A DNA stretch of 64,000 nt from Coriolopsis trogii (Eukaryota > Basidiomycota > Agaricomycetes > Polyporales > Polyporaceae): contig JAHYIO010000004.1 of assembly GCA_020543525.1 (NCBI GenBank), positions 992,001 through 1,056,000 of the forward strand. Direction: 5' to 3'. Each line of letters opens with the position of its first letter. The stretch's first letter is position 1. The position numbers were made by a program, and so were the translations under genes. The notes beneath the pieces were generated by a model. It was not told where the DNA came from. It ran no database searches and saw only the letters and a program-made list of their open reading frames with translations. Positions 30,907-45,138 of the stretch are shown here, piece by piece.

Positions 30907-32994
30907 GCTGGGTTCGGTATCCTGCCTTGTTCGTCATGACCCATGCCATACCCCCCTCTGCCGTTGAACGCGTAACTTATTCCCTGCTGCGCTTGCCTCG
31001 ATGACGTTCTCTCCGCCCCTCCACCTCCCTCCCCCAACCTGATGTTACGCCTGCCTTATTTTTGCCACAAGGGACAGTTCGTACTTGATATAGAACACCG
31101 GCCGGTTCACTTTTTTTCCACCACTTTTTTACTCCCATCCTTTCAGTTGGATTGTACTACTGAACAGCATGGTGTAGCCGCCACCACACTCACGGATGTG
31201 CCTGATTGGCGGGGTGCGCCCGACGACGCTAGTTGTCGTCGGCGGCTCCTTGTAGCAGAGCGATTTAATACAGAGCACGATGGAAACTCACCTTATTGCG
31301 TGTGCGTGTGCGTGTGCGGCACAGTGCGGGGCATGGTCGGGCGTGGAGGGCATCGCATCATCGACAGACGTTATGGGGTGCGTAGCAACCGAGGTTCGAG
31401 TGCGAAGTGCGACGAGCGGCGATCTGGTGGGGGAAACTTCTCGAAGGCTTGATGCGAGGTCTATGGGCATGTCACCCCGCCTCGTTCGTTCGTCCGCTTT
31501 GGCACCCAGGTTATGAATAACAAGCCTCCTTCAGAGTCGATCGCGAGGCATCAACCATGAGTGGCATCAAGAGGCCTAGTATGAAAAGAAGGAGAAGCTG
31601 TCAGGCCTGGGTAGACAGACGGATGAGGTTGCATAGTGGGAACGTGGGTGTCGGGCGCCGCTCGCTGACGGCGGGGAGGGCGGGGATCATATGCGGGGAC
31701 GTCGGCCAATATCTCAGGATTCTGTTCTCAGCACTCGGGCTCGGACTATCGTAGGGAAAGATGCTTGTCAACTGTTCCGAGTGCTCACGTACGTCTGATC
31801 GACTCCGCTCCGTCCTGCTAGCTCTTCCGACGAGGCCGACGCTAGCACGAGAGCGGGAGGCTCCGAGCGTCACTCGGGGATTCGAAGTGGTTGCAAACCA
31901 TATGCATCCGGATCCACGACACTTGCCATATCCGCAGCGCGTATACTCACCTCCGGCCCTGGAAGATTAGCCTTTTGGTGACAGCGCACGCTGTCCACTG
32001 TACAGCAAGGGTCCAAGTGGTGACTCCTCTCCGACAGCTCTCACGTAAGGGAAGCCTGTTGGAGGAGGGGTACACAACTTGTTGAACCATGCTTGTGCTA
32101 CTGTGCAGCCTGAGTGCGCGACGAATCACAGTGCGGGGAAATCGGGATTGACAGACACGCTACGGTGTTCTATTCTTGTCCGTGCTTCGAGTTATGCTGG
32201 GAATTGGATTTAGGAAGACAAGGATAGGTCAGTGAGCTGTTTATAGACAGCCTCAGCGCGGACGGTCGTCAAGCATGTCAAGCCGTTAACGCTCAGGCCT
32301 CCGTTAGACGACTCACGAGTACTCACGGCTAACGTCGAGTGGACATGGGACGACAATCTGTGAATGATGCGCTCGTACTCTTGCTTCTTTGAGAGGGGCG
32401 GTGTGCTCGGGGAGGACCACGGTCGGACGCGGTCATCCTCGGTTCGCCAAAAAAGTGGAGCATAGCGTAGCGGCGGGGGCCGGGTACAACTCATGGACAG
32501 CTGGTCGTACCCGTAGGAACACGGACGGCGCAAGGCCAGTGAGTCAAGTCGGCCGATGTTCCAAAGGCCTTGAGCTAGTCAAAGTAGCCACGACCCCGTA
32601 TACGTGAGCGCAAACGCGGGCCTTTCGCTGAGTGCACGCGAATCTCTCGTCAGATCGGACAAGTGTATGTGTATAACGTGAATTTCGACGGACGTACCAC
32701 ATATCGCCTGTTCTTCTACTGGCCACGAGCGGAGAAGGTGCTTCACACGCAGGGGATTAACCTTCACCCGCGACTACGTACGGAGGAGAGCCATCAACTT
32801 GCCGCCGTATTCCATGTGTGCTCACCGTCGTCCAATGCAATGCGGGGAAAAGGCTATGTGGCATGGTCATCGTCTGGGGAGCGCACGCCGCGAGATGATG
32901 GGTTATCAAGGCTATATTCATTGGTTTTCTTCGGAACAGTACAAGAGTCGGGGTCTATGCAAGTAAGAAATGGTTGGTGATCAAGAAGTCAAAG
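30907..32994. other. 2.1-kb intergenic region, no gene seen
   Basis: Begins with the 3' flank of the repeat-protein gene. A GCGTGTGCGTGTGCGTGTGC microsatellite lies at about 31299-31318. Short frames on both strands show no domains, repeats or splice signals that I can support. Confidence 0.45.
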
Positions 32995-35092
32995 TCATGA
33001 AACAAGGAGACGTCGGCTACCAGGGCGTACAGGAGTCGGAGACCACGGGGCGGGTGAGTCTGGGACGATGACGATCTTCCTCAACAGCCCGCCCGCAACA
33101 GGGGCACTGGCAGGAGAGCGAGGACGCGCAGGTGCGGTTGCGACTGCAACCGAGGTCCGGGTCGGAGCCCTGGCCTTCGCATTCTCCCCAGAGTCGTGAG
33201 CACTCGAGGACTTGCGCAGAGAAGGCCGCGATGCGCTCCGAACCTTGGAGGCCGGGGTTGATGTGCGTGTCGGTGCAAAGGTGATCTTCATGTCCCGGTC
33301 AAGGGTCGCCGACTCCACTCTCGCGGGGCAGGTCTTGAATAGCCCCTGCGAGAGCGCTTTCTGGACTTTGGGCGTAGGCGTCGACGTGCGCACGGGAGCG
33401 AAGAACTCCTCGACGCTTGTCGATGCCACCACCGGTGGCGACGCCGGTGACAATGTTGTCGTCGGCGTGGGTGCTGATGTCGCGGTCGCTGTGGGCATCC
33501 CCACCGCCGCTGCACCAGTCTTGCGCTTGAGCTTGGGCGCCGCCTCGCGCCTAAGGGCGCGTATCTCCCTTCGGATTTTCCGCAATTCCGTCGAGGGACT
33601 GACGAACGGGGAGGTCGGCACCGTCGACGCATTATTTTGCGACTCGACAGTGGGAGGGACAGGGAGCTTGCGGAGGACGTCGTGCCAGCGCGCAGCATGC
33701 TCGTCCACGAAGGTCGCGAACTCGGTCAGCTCGCGGTCTTTGGCCTCGAGTAAGGAGAGCACTCGGGTCGCGCGCGCGAGCTCGGCATCGGCCCGCTCGA
33801 CCTCCCGCGTAATGACCGCCGCGGGCTGATCGTTGCTGGAACTGGCGGAAGAGGATGAAGCCGAGGAGGGCGACGGCCCAGAGATGGGGGTGTTCAAGTT
33901 CGAGTTAGAAGAAGTGTTGCGGGATCGCTGGTCTTCGAGCTGGGTCTCGAGGGTCCGGACGTTCTCTTCCTGCTCCTGCATGTGGCGGACGTGGCGACGA
34001 ATCTTCGCCTCGAGCAGGTCGAACTTGTGCTGTGGGGGCAAACGCAGAACGTCAGAAGTCCGCAGATACAACGGAAGACTTATGACATACCATGAGCTCG
34101 GACTCCGCGTCTTCAGCCTGATTCACCTCAGCGGTTGCGGATTGCGCATCTGTAGGAACATCGCCTAACGAGGAGTTCTGCTCCGTCAGAGCCGCGACAG
34201 CGGTCTAGGTTGTGCGTTGAGAATACTTCGCGAGGAATAGAGAATGCAACAACAAACTCACCATGCTCTCCGCTAGCGCTGATTCTGCCTTTTCCGTCTC
34301 AGCACGAGACGTCGCCAGAGCAGCCTGCGTGTCCTTGAGGACCTGCTCCCGATCTTTAGCATGCTTCTGCGCATCGCGCAACGCGTGTTCCAAGTCATCG
34401 ACTTTCGCCAAGCTCGCGCGGACAACGTCTGCTGCGTCCTTGAGGACCGCGTTCTGCTCCTCTACTTCTGCTGTCTTCCGCGCAGCCCTTGAATGTGCGA
34501 CCTGGAGTTCTGCGAGGAGCGCCAAGATGCGATCATCCTTTCCACTGAGCTGCGACTCGAGGAGCTTGCACTTGGCGTCGGCGATGTGCAGGCGAGCGGT
34601 CAGAGCCTCGACAGTAGGGAAGCCGAACAAGGATAGGATGAGGTTCCGTATAGCGGTGAATGTTGGGGTGAACACATTCTTGAGGTTAAAAGAGTATATC
34701 CAGGGGGCAACAGGAGGGGTAGAACCAAGAGCCGAAGGTTGATGAACCGGTGGGGAAGGAGGCGACGAGTGCTTGAGGGAGTAGGCCACGATGATGAGAG
34801 TCTGCAAGAGGTAGATGAAGCGGAGTCCGAGGATGTCCAAGCCGAAGGTACACAAGAAAAGAGAGACGAGAATGAAGATAGTGGCAGTATTCCAAGAGGT
34901 TGTGTGACGAGTGTTGAAGACAGTCCCGAAAGGTACAATCCCGCAAACAGTGATGATAGAGAGACCGAGGATAATGACCGTGAAGATGGTGCCGGTAAGG
35001 ATCGAAGTCGAGATGTGCAAGTAATAGTTGGTGAGGATCGGAGGCGTAGAGATGGTGCAAGAGGTCTGTGTGTTGTTCGCGTGAGACATCAT
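32995..35092 (-). CDS. membrane-anchored coiled-coil protein, function unknown
   Basis: 659 residues from three exons (minus): 35092-34262, 34204-34091 and 34029-32995 (1980 nt). The first ~130 residues hold four hydrophobic segments (e.g. GTIFTVIILGLSIITVCGIV, IFILVSLFLCTFGLDILGL). They are followed by long coiled coil with Glu/Lys/Ala heptads (EALTARLHIADAKCKLLESQ onward, continuing through exon 3), then a Ser/Thr/Pro-rich basic tail of about 250 residues with SP/TP sites. The layout, N-terminal membrane anchor with a cytosolic coiled coil, suits a tether or organelle-shape protein; no family was recognised. Confidence 0.8.
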
Positions 35093-35796
35093 GTTGGCGG
35101 AGTGTCGAGTCTGCGGAGGAACGGGGTGTGTGAGCGAAGGGAGATACGGAGACGGAATGAAGAGGAATGTCCTGTGTAATATAAATCTTATATAAGTAGG
35201 AGGCTAACGTGGGCCGTTGGGTTGACCGTCTTTGCGGCTGGCAGTGGACTTATTGCCTGCGCCGCCGTACCGAATAACAGTGAGGAGGCTGACATAGTCC
35301 TGACTAGCTGTTAGGGCTGTGCATCCCTAGCAAGTCCAATTCAAACAGCTGTTCCACAACATTTTAGACGCAGATACAAGCTGAAATATTGAGGTTGTCG
35401 CAGGGTGCGCATGGTCGTCAGCATGAACGAAGACAAGGAGGAACAAGCGCCAGGACGCGACGCGACGGCGTTTGGTACTATACACGTGATTGGAAACTTG
35501 CATAGTAGAGCGCCTCTTTGTTCCAGCCACCGTCCGCCTCTTCACGCTTCATCCCGGGCCGCTGTCGTGGGCCCGTGGCCTTGTCTTACTCACCGCTTTA
35601 CCTTATCCAAATCATGGCAGGCAACATGAACCGTCTTCAAAGCTGGAAATTAGCAGGGCGACTATAGCATGCGTTCCAGTGACGCTTACTCGACTTTGAA
35701 GGGTCACTTCTATATGTCCAAGTCTCCTACGCGTACAATTCTAGGTTCTACTCGTGATGCTCCAGACTCCCCTCGCCTTGGACACCAATACATATT
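35093..35796. other. intergenic
   Basis: Promoter side of the coiled-coil gene and 3' flank of the oxidoreductase gene. A TATATAA at about 35191-35197 read on the plus strand has no gene next to it. No coding sequence seen. Confidence 0.4.
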
Positions 35797-37300
<1,504 letters not shown>

Positions 37301-38080
37301 CTCGGTGTCGGCTGCAGAAGCTCGTAGGTTCTATGGAGCGGAGGGGAACACTGGCAGTGGGTTCGGAGGAGAATGTCGTGTGGCTGACCTTCGGTACGAG
37401 ATGAACTTTATACAAGGGCTTGCGTGCGCAGGGACCGCATGGGGATGGTGGAAATTGCTGACTGAGATGCGTCATTTCGAATCGTCGGGGAGGTCACCGA
37501 GCTGAGTCTGGGCTGACAACGCGAGAACATCCCTTGCTTCGGGGTCGAGGAGTATGGTTCAGGCTGCTGAATGATACCCACGCTGGCTTTCGAGACTGAT
37601 CGCGCCATCGATGCGCTAACGACGTATGCAGCTGGTTGTGTGCTAGTCTGCAAAGTTGCGTCTAAACTAATATCGACGACCGTCCGACATGTCAGTATGC
37701 TTGGCCAAGATTTTGACTTGAAGTTGAGGCCTGTGATTCTTGAATGACATCACACGCGAGACTTACCCAAGATCTACCGCGTCGAGTGCGTGCGTAACAA
37801 TTGAATGCTTCCGCAGAACTGCTGCGATGAATTACTCCACTATAATAGTGAGACGGGCCACGTTAGCGGGCCCGGGACTGTAAGGGCCACCACGATGTCA
37901 GAATCTCTCGATACACGGATAAATGATTGAATAAGATGAGAGAGACGAAGCTCCCATCTCTACGGAGGCAATATCTCCGTGTCGGACACATACTCGATAT
38001 GACAAAGCCCAGTCCCCTGTCGTGCGAGTGAAACGTCAAGCTTGACAATCCGACATCGTCGGCTATGGGTGGAACCCAAA
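37301..38080. other. intergenic
   Basis: Upstream region of the oxidoreductase gene, then non-coding sequence. No TATA box or repeat supported. Confidence 0.4.
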
Positions 38081-38089
38081 ACCGCTGAT

Positions 38090-38700
38090 GGCTATTCCAG
38101 TGCTTGTTGAAGCTGGAGGCGATCCGGATCGCGAATGTTTAGCATCCTTCGCGTCATGAGCGTTGAGGATGAGTATATTATGGCGACCACCTATCGGACT
38201 AGTGAAATGGAAAGAGGAGAACTAAGACGCACACATGTTAGAGTTGTCAGAATCCCTTCTCGGACAGGCGTGATTAGCATAACGGGGTGAATTCAGTGAC
38301 GGGAGCTAGAGGCAAATGCCTACTGTGGCGACCTGGATGGGTGTAAGTCAGGTTACAGCTCAACTCTGAACCAGAGAGCTCTTTCACATACCATATATGT
38401 CAGAATTATTGCCAGGTAGCAGATTGCAGTAATGCTGCACTGGAAAAGGAAAGATAGCACTACATGTAGACGTACCCAGAAAATTACTAGTTCTTGGCCT
38501 GTTCACTGACGGTGGTTTGGTGAGGACCCGGACTCTTTCCCAAGCTTAGAATTGGAATGTGTGTATACAGTATCAGGGGTTTAGAACGATCCATGGACGA
38601 AAGTGACGCGAACGTGCCATGTAGTAGATTGTCCTGGGCTCATAGAAAGGGAACACGAGCGACGTCAAACAATATTCTGACCATCATACGCTCTCGGGTT
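38090..38700 (-). pseudogene. relic of a DUF6533-like membrane protein gene
   Basis: Minus-strand fragments in the order of the gene at 47.9-49.3 kb: a degraded helix (about 38700-38640, VRILFDVARVPFL then a stop), SITAICYLAIILTYM followed by a GTATGT donor (about 38440-38395), PVREGILTTLTC (about 38285-38250) and the C-terminal LMTRRMLNIRDPDRLQLQQ to a stop near 38095. The N-terminal half is not recognisable. Boundaries are approximate. Confidence 0.6.
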
Positions 38701-38856
38701 GACTACGGGCCGCCATCCAGGGCTGAATGCGCTCAACTATGCATGTGATCCACGAGAGTCGTTCGCGTGTAAATTCATGTCCGTGTTCATCAAAGTGCTA
38801 CTCCGCAGGCTCCCACGGTACTGCAGCTCGAGGCCTTCCGATCGAGAAAGTTGGTT

Positions 38857-40500
38857 TCAGGGCAGTTCCATTTGCTCGTGGCGGTCGCGGAGGTTGAGCA
38901 TCATCCGGGTCATGAGTACCGAGGACAGACTGTCGGGCGGGTGCGAATTCGTGGGGGAAGACGACGCGTGACAGAATGAAAAGGTGACTCTGCTCTTACA
39001 TATTTGTTAGTGTCGCGAGGTACCCTTGGTAGCCGGGCTGGCGCGTAGACTCGGGGTCAATACATCGACTCGGCTGGACGAGACAGTTGGACATGACACG
39101 CCGCACCTTCGAGAACTGAGGGAGCAATCATACACGTTGTGAATATCGAGATATGTAAGGAAAGAGGATCGAATGATGGGCCTGCGACTCACCGGAAAGG
39201 TCAAGATGTTGGACAGATAGCATACAATGAGTATACTTGTGAGTAAGGGTACAGTGCGGATCCACAATTTACTCAAAGCCCCGGGCTAGGAGACGTACCC
39301 GAAGTACGAGTACATAGGGCCATCTCGCAGAATGACATAGAACATGCCCCTTCGCCAAGCGATACCCAGCCGAAGAGCTCGTGCGAGTGTCAAGGCGAAC
39401 ACGATGGTGTCAAAGAACAGCATGACGGTCCATGCGATCGCAAAGTCTACATGGTATCGCGCACACTCAGATGATGAACGTCATTCACAAAGAAGACGAT
39501 GGAATACTCATGTTGGCCCCAGATCGCGCGACTTTGGTGTGAGCGCTGCACGCCAAGGGGAGGAGAGGAGAAATGCACTTACTCGGTCTTCGAAAGGACT
39601 ACAATGCACCCTCCATACGAAGCCATCACGCCCGGCAGCAATCCGTCCCGGTAGGTGGACAGGGTTCCGCTAATCGCCCACTATCACAGTATTCGTGTAA
39701 GCCATGACTCAGCAAATGGAGAGTGACATCGCAAACTAATTGAGCTTCCCGCGCAAAGGATGGTAACGAGGAGCGCAAGCGCTTAGCACTCTGCGATTGC
39801 GGCCATAAAGGGCGTACGTTCGCATCTTCATCAGTACTGGAGCACAACTGGAGTGAGCGCGTGTCAATCATGCGACCAGGCTATGAGGACGTACAAGTGA
39901 CGATGCCTTGCAAAACGGCGGCAAGAAGGCCGTGGTACAGCTGTAGCACAAGAGTAATAAGAGATATCACAGTAAAGGAAAGGCTTCAACATTTGCTCAC
40001 CGATTCTGGGAAGTCACCTCACGCAGTAGTCTTCGGCGTTTTGCTGCACTGCCCAAATAGCGACTTCAGCCACCCAATGCTAGAACCAAGACGACGAACG
40101 TGGTCGAGGCACTGAAACCTTGGGATTGACGTGTACTCACTCTTGTCACCCTTGGCCTTCATGACACCCGTCAGGAGCGAAAGGCACTGATGCTAACAGA
40201 GCGGTTTCCCATCCCTGTCCATGGTAACAGAGGGTTGTTAGGGAGAAAGTCGGATACCCTGCGCCTGCCATGGCCCAAAATGGTCAGTGCAACGTGGTGT
40301 CGATGCCTTTGATGCCTCTTGTGTTCAAGCAGTACGCTGCAGTGCGGCGGTTGGCAGAACGAGAATACCGCATATACGGGACACGGAGCGCGCAGCATGA
40401 AAACTGTCACACGTTGCCTGTCGACCTGGAGGAGAGCTTTGTCATATAGTACCGCTACTTTGATCAAGGTAGCACAGGAACTCACGGTTCTTCCCTGGAA
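38857..40500 (-). pseudogene. DUF6533-like seven-helix membrane protein gene, probably decayed
   Basis: Recognisable exons on the minus strand: MKMRTYALYGRNRRVLSAC (about 39830-39775), DFAIAWTVMLFFDTIVFALT followed by RRGMFYVILRDGPMYSYFGY (about 39449-39295), SILIVCYLSNILTF with GTGAGT donor (about 39235-39190), PGYQGYLATLTNM (about 39045-39005) and the end MTRMMLNLRDRHEQMELP with TGA at 38857-38859. In the exon after RRVLSAC the frame soon meets a stop, and I could not build an intact N-terminal part between 39870 and 40500 (only VLYDKALL-like traces). It is either a pseudogene or a gene whose 5' half I misread. Confidence 0.55.
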
Positions 40501-40904
40501 GAGGTGTCGTGCAGCACTAGTGATCTACCGCAACGTACCTTCTGAATGCAACCACTTGAAACATACTTGAGCTGTAGAGAGTAATGTTCGAGTTCTGGGG
40601 TAGCTTCCTGAGACAGCTCAGGACAAGGTTCCCTCGGACGTTCGAAATCTCAACACAGGCGCTGCAGTAGTTTCACCGTGGGAACTCCGGACCGGCAGGA
40701 GGGATTGTCAGTAACTCTGATCTCACGGCACGACGGTCACTCGAAGATGTCCCCAGGCCTCCAATATGGCGATCGACGACAGCCTTGAGGCTTCGGTCAG
40801 TCAGAGGTCTAATGCTATGACAGAATTGTGACACTAATGAGCTGATGTTGTAGCTCCCGTCATGGGCGGAGATCTCTCTTCTGTCTGACGAACAGCTCTG
40901 GACG

Positions 40905-41755
40905 GTGTTCCAGATGTCAACATTTAAATTCCCCTCCCCTCCCGTGAACTCAGTGGATGTTCGACGCATTGCCATCGATGCTGTTATGAGACTAGGTCCC
41001 GCGGTGCGCGACTCCGAGGTTCTCACAATGCGGCTTGTCAGCCAGTCTTCATCCATACCTGTCCCCGCTATTCGACGAGTCATTGAAGTTGGAGGCTGTC
41101 AACAGGGAATTATCATGGACTATATTCCAGGAGAGACCTTCGGAGGCTGCTGGTCTCGCCTCAGTTACTTACAACGGATCCGTATCATTTGGACGCTCCG
41201 TGGGTACATCAGACAATTGCGACGCATTCAGGTTCCGGATACGCTGCGAAGAACCACCTTCCCTGGTCCTATCGCAAGCGAGCCCCAGGTCTGCTACGGC
41301 CCAATGTTTACTGAATATGTGCGTTCCCTGCTTGCGCTGTTGTAATCCAGTTTGATCTGACTATCTGACAGGGTGCGGGCCCGTTTGCATCATACGAGGA
41401 ACTCACAGCGTGGTTCATGCACAAACTCGAAGTCAACCGGCGCATCACGAAGTATCCGCCGCCCGGACCAGTGACGTTTGATGCGTCGCTACCCCTGGTG
41501 TTCACCCATCTTGACATCCATCCGGAGAATATCATTATCGGTGACGACGGCCGGGTATGGCTGATTGACTGGGAGCTCGCAGGGTTCTACCCGCATTGGT
41601 TTGAATATGCGGGCATGGCAGCTCATAGATGGAACATGTTTGGGCCGCTGCGGTGGGAACGGGTCATTCTGGGCCTTATGGCCGGTTTCTACGAACGGCA
41701 ACTTGAGTTTATTGCCAGTATCGGGTGGGCCCTGACTACCGGTGTACTCTTGTGA
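40905..41755 (+). CDS. aminoglycoside-phosphotransferase-like kinase
   Basis: Two exons, 40905-41318 and 41372-41755 (intron 53 nt), 265 residues as modelled. The kinase-like fold is shown by the catalytic loop THLDIHPENIII (HxDxxxxN) and the metal-binding LIDWELAG, with the hinge-region GIIMDYIPGETF upstream. The Gly-rich loop and Lys region are weak or lie in a missing 5' exon: the same frame continues upstream (SDEQLWTVFQ) to an AG at about 40854, so the true start may be earlier. Members of this fungal family phosphorylate small molecules such as hydroxylated metabolites; the substrate cannot be predicted. Confidence 0.75.
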
Positions 41756-42072
41756 CACATCTAGTGTCCCCTCCTGTGTTGACTCGTGTTGACTCATGAT
41801 ACCTCTACATCTCATAGCGAGAATCTTGTGCCACAAACGTGCATAGATCCGGGACTGTGTTCAAGCAACCGCCGCCCTTGCCATGATTGAATTCGCCCCA
41901 GTATGGAACAACATCTTTGTAATCCATGCATACAACAAGCTACAGCGTCACCGCCAACCAAGCGCGCGTCCTGCGACGCAATAAGATATTATGAACGATC
42001 CGTTCATCTAGCGAGGATCATAGCGTGTACGGGCCATACACGCGGTCGTGATAGTGTTCGAGGTCATGCGTA

Positions 42073-43040
42073 TCATCGCCTCCCCAGTGACCCCACAAGA
42101 GCCTTTTGAGCGAACCACACCGCAGACATGGCGATAGTCCAGTATATGATGGCTTGGAAGGTCATATGCACGCATTGCATATCGAGCAAGGGGACCAGTA
42201 ACATCAGAAGACCCCCAGTGATGTAAATGCCGAAGACAGTGAGACGATGTTCTATGGCGAGCGCAGCCAGACTATGATGTTGTCAACATAGATAGACAGA
42301 AAGTATTGGCAAAAGACGCAACTAGTTCGTCAGAGCAAATCCGACGGCGAATGCAGGTCCAAGGACCGTCGCGATAGTCCGCTGACCGACGGCCGCGTCT
42401 GCGTCTACGTCTACTGCTGCGCCGAGAGCGTGTACTCCTGCGGTACAGAGACCGAGGACGTGTCCTTTGAGCGTGAGCATTCTACGATCAAGGGCGCCGC
42501 CGCCGGCCGTATAACCGGCGAGATATGCAAGATCGACGATGGCTCCATTAGACAGCGAATCAAGGATGGGCCTCTCTTTGAGGCGGAGCGGTGGTGCGGA
42601 ATATTCCCAAGATAGCACAAGGAGAACGGCAATGACGATTGCGTTCGACGCACGACGGACGAGAAGCGCAGCGGCGAGAATAAAGGCCGTTGCGAGCGAT
42701 GCTGAGAGAACGACGGTGGAGTGGTATGACGGATCGAGGACGGTGCCCTCGAGGCCGTGCGCAGTCTTCCGGGGGTTGCGGAGATCAGAAGCGTAGTCGT
42801 GGACGTCGTTGATGCCAAAAACAACTGGAAAGAAGATGTGAGTGGAGTGATGTGAAGCGACGCATGAGACGGACTCGCACCCAAAGCGAGTGGGAAGGAC
42901 AGCGAGACCAGTTGGACAAGTACCGCAAGGCGGAAACGTCTTGGAGAGTGCACAAGGCCGATAGCAAACAGAATGGGTCCGAATGACCAGCCTGCTGGCC
43001 GACTGACGGCGACGACGACTCTGGCCGTCTCCAAGTCCAT
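42073..43040 (-). CDS. UbiA-family prenyltransferase
   Basis: Integral membrane enzyme that moves a prenyl group onto an aromatic or polycyclic acceptor. Exons (minus) 43040-42881, 42824-42323 and 42271-42073 total 861 nt, 286 residues. The first Asp-rich motif is NDVHDYASD (NDxxDxxxD), the second DVDADAAVGQRT, both binding Mg-diphosphate. Several hydrophobic helices follow, e.g. VVLSASLATAFILAAALLV and YITGGLLMLLVPLL. The second intron has a GTTGCG donor, unusual but needed for the frame. Fungal UbiA genes of this type are often near terpenoid or meroterpenoid genes, but no such cluster is visible here. Confidence 0.87.
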
Positions 43041-43435
43041 GGGAGAGTGCAGACCGAGGCGCCGGCGGCGGGTGAAGTGAGGTGGCGGGTGTGACAGATA
43101 CCACGTGAGTGTGACTGAGCGCGTCGGCGCGCAGTCGTCGCTAACTGATGACGCGAGGGGCACCACCTGCTCCTCGCTGTGTCTTCGCCTGCTTGCTCGA
43201 TCGCACCAAGTCCACCAAACGCGTGTTCTAGACATTGGTCTCAGCGCCCCCGCGCTCCACCATTCCCCTCATAAGCCATGACTCGCTACGCACTTCTGCC
43301 TCTGGCCCCTATCGACCCCTGCTCTCCTACCACGCATCGTTCATCGTAGCGTTCACCCTCAGTCGCCTCTGTACTCGATCTCCCTCTCCTTCTCAGCCCA
43401 GATCCTACACCACCGCGACCTATACACATATCAAT

Positions 43436-45138
43436 ATGGCCACCATGACTCAGACTCGTATTGTTCCCCGTGTCATGTCCGTCGAGACGACGGTTCCTCT
43501 TGTAGCGGGCGACGTCCTTCGTGCGGTTGACACGCCTGCAGTATCGCCTCCCGTTGTCTCCCCTCCTCCTGCAGTCCCCGTTACTTCCAACGCAACGAAC
43601 AAGACACACAGGCGCACGTCGAGCGCCGCTTCCGACAGGGCCAAAGCGTCCCCCTCTCCCACCACTTCCATCGGGTTCGCAGCAAAGAAAGGTCACAGAC
43701 GCCATTCCAGTGCCGCGTCTGACATTGCAAAGGCCGCTGGCATCGACCTCGAGGCCGTCTCCATGGGTTGGTCTTTCCCGCTCCTATCTCGCTCCGTTCC
43801 ATTCTCACTGGCTCCACTCCGCAGCCGAGGCGCGTAAGATCATGTCGGAGGAGCACAAGATCCTCGGCTTCCGCCCCCCCCACGGCTCCTTTGCCGCCGA
43901 GGTTCAATCCGTAGCTGCGAAGCATCCCGAAGGGAAACCCGAAGTTCCTATCGACACTGGCAAGTTGAAGGAGATTGCAAGAGAGGATGCTCTTCGCATC
44001 TTGTAAGCTTCTCGCGCCTTCCCCTGTGTAGTGGCTGGCCGGCTGACTCGTTCGACAGGGCTGAGCGCAAGTCAAGCACTGGGGGAGACATCTCCCCTCC
44101 TAACGGCAAGGTGACGAGCGCGGACAAGCATCCCGCTCCCGCACGTCACTCGCCCCCAAACCCCGGTGTCAATCTCAACAAGCTTAGCGCAAGTACGTAC
44201 CAAGGAATGCCCGAGGTCTCGTGCATTACTGATGATAGACGTACCTGCACAGCCGACGCTCGCATCCTCATGTCGCACGAGCACCGCGCGCTCGGTTTCC
44301 GCCCTCCCCCCGGCTCGCTCGCCGCAGAGGCTCAGAGCGCAGCCGCCCGTCATCCCGACGGCGACGGTACACACCTCGATGAGGAGACGTTGAAGGAGAT
44401 TGCCCTGCGCGATGCGGAGCGCATCAAGGCCGACCGCGAACTCAACATGGTCGGCGAGGTGAACGTCAGCACCGTTGGCAAGGGTACGTCGCATTGTGCT
44501 TCCTGCGAGAGTGGCTGTCGCTGACCCGCGATTGCGTCTTTGCAGAGGGCGCGTCTGAGATCGTCTCGGCGGAGGCGCGCGAGCTTGGCCATCGGCCACC
44601 TTCGGGCAGCATCGCCGCGGAGGCGCAGAGCGCAGGGGACAAGCACCCGGCTGGCGGTACGTTCAACCCGAGCGCCAACCCGGTCGAGATGGACGCGTTG
44701 AAGGAGGCTGCAAAGAAGGAGGGTGCGGAGCTGCGGGAGGCGGAGGCTGCTACCGGTACGAACGAGGGGGCGCCATCGTCGGATTCGAAGGCGGAGTAAG
44801 CGTTGATATGTTGCTGTGTACGATTAGTTGTACGATATTGACTGGATGTGGTCTTTTCTTTGTGTGCTCTGTACGACAGGTCAACTACGACTATGACGCC
44901 GACGACGGCTGCGAAGACGGAGGCGGATGTGCAGGCGAGCCCAAGCAAGGTCGACAAGGCGCTGCAAACCGAACCCGAGCCCGAGCCTGAGCCCAAACCG
45001 GAGCCCGAGCAGACAGTCGTCGCTGCAAAGGTTGGGCAGGTCGTCAAGGATGCGCTCGAGAGGAGACGCGAGGTGCCTCCGCTTGAGCGGATGGAGACGG
45101 GCGATTCTGTTGAGATCGTGTGCGAGGTGCTTGCTTGA
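43436..45138 (+). CDS. protein with three SMP-like repeats
   Basis: 460 residues from exons 43436-43766, 43825-44002, 44059-44192, 44253-44483, 44546-44795 and 44880-45138 (1383 nt). After a Ser/Thr/Pro-rich N-terminus (with duplicated HRRTSSAASD / HRRHSSAASD), three repeats follow, one per exon: EHKILGFRPPHGSFAAEVQS, EHRALGFRPPPGSLAAEAQS and EARELGHRPPSGSIAAEAQS, each ending in a ...KHP segment and an acidic helix. The pattern recalls seed-maturation-protein (SMP) motifs. The C-terminus is a Glu/Pro run (EPEPEPEPKPEPE). The function is unknown; a stress-protective disordered protein is a guess. A decayed paralogue lies at 2480-3503. Confidence 0.82.
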
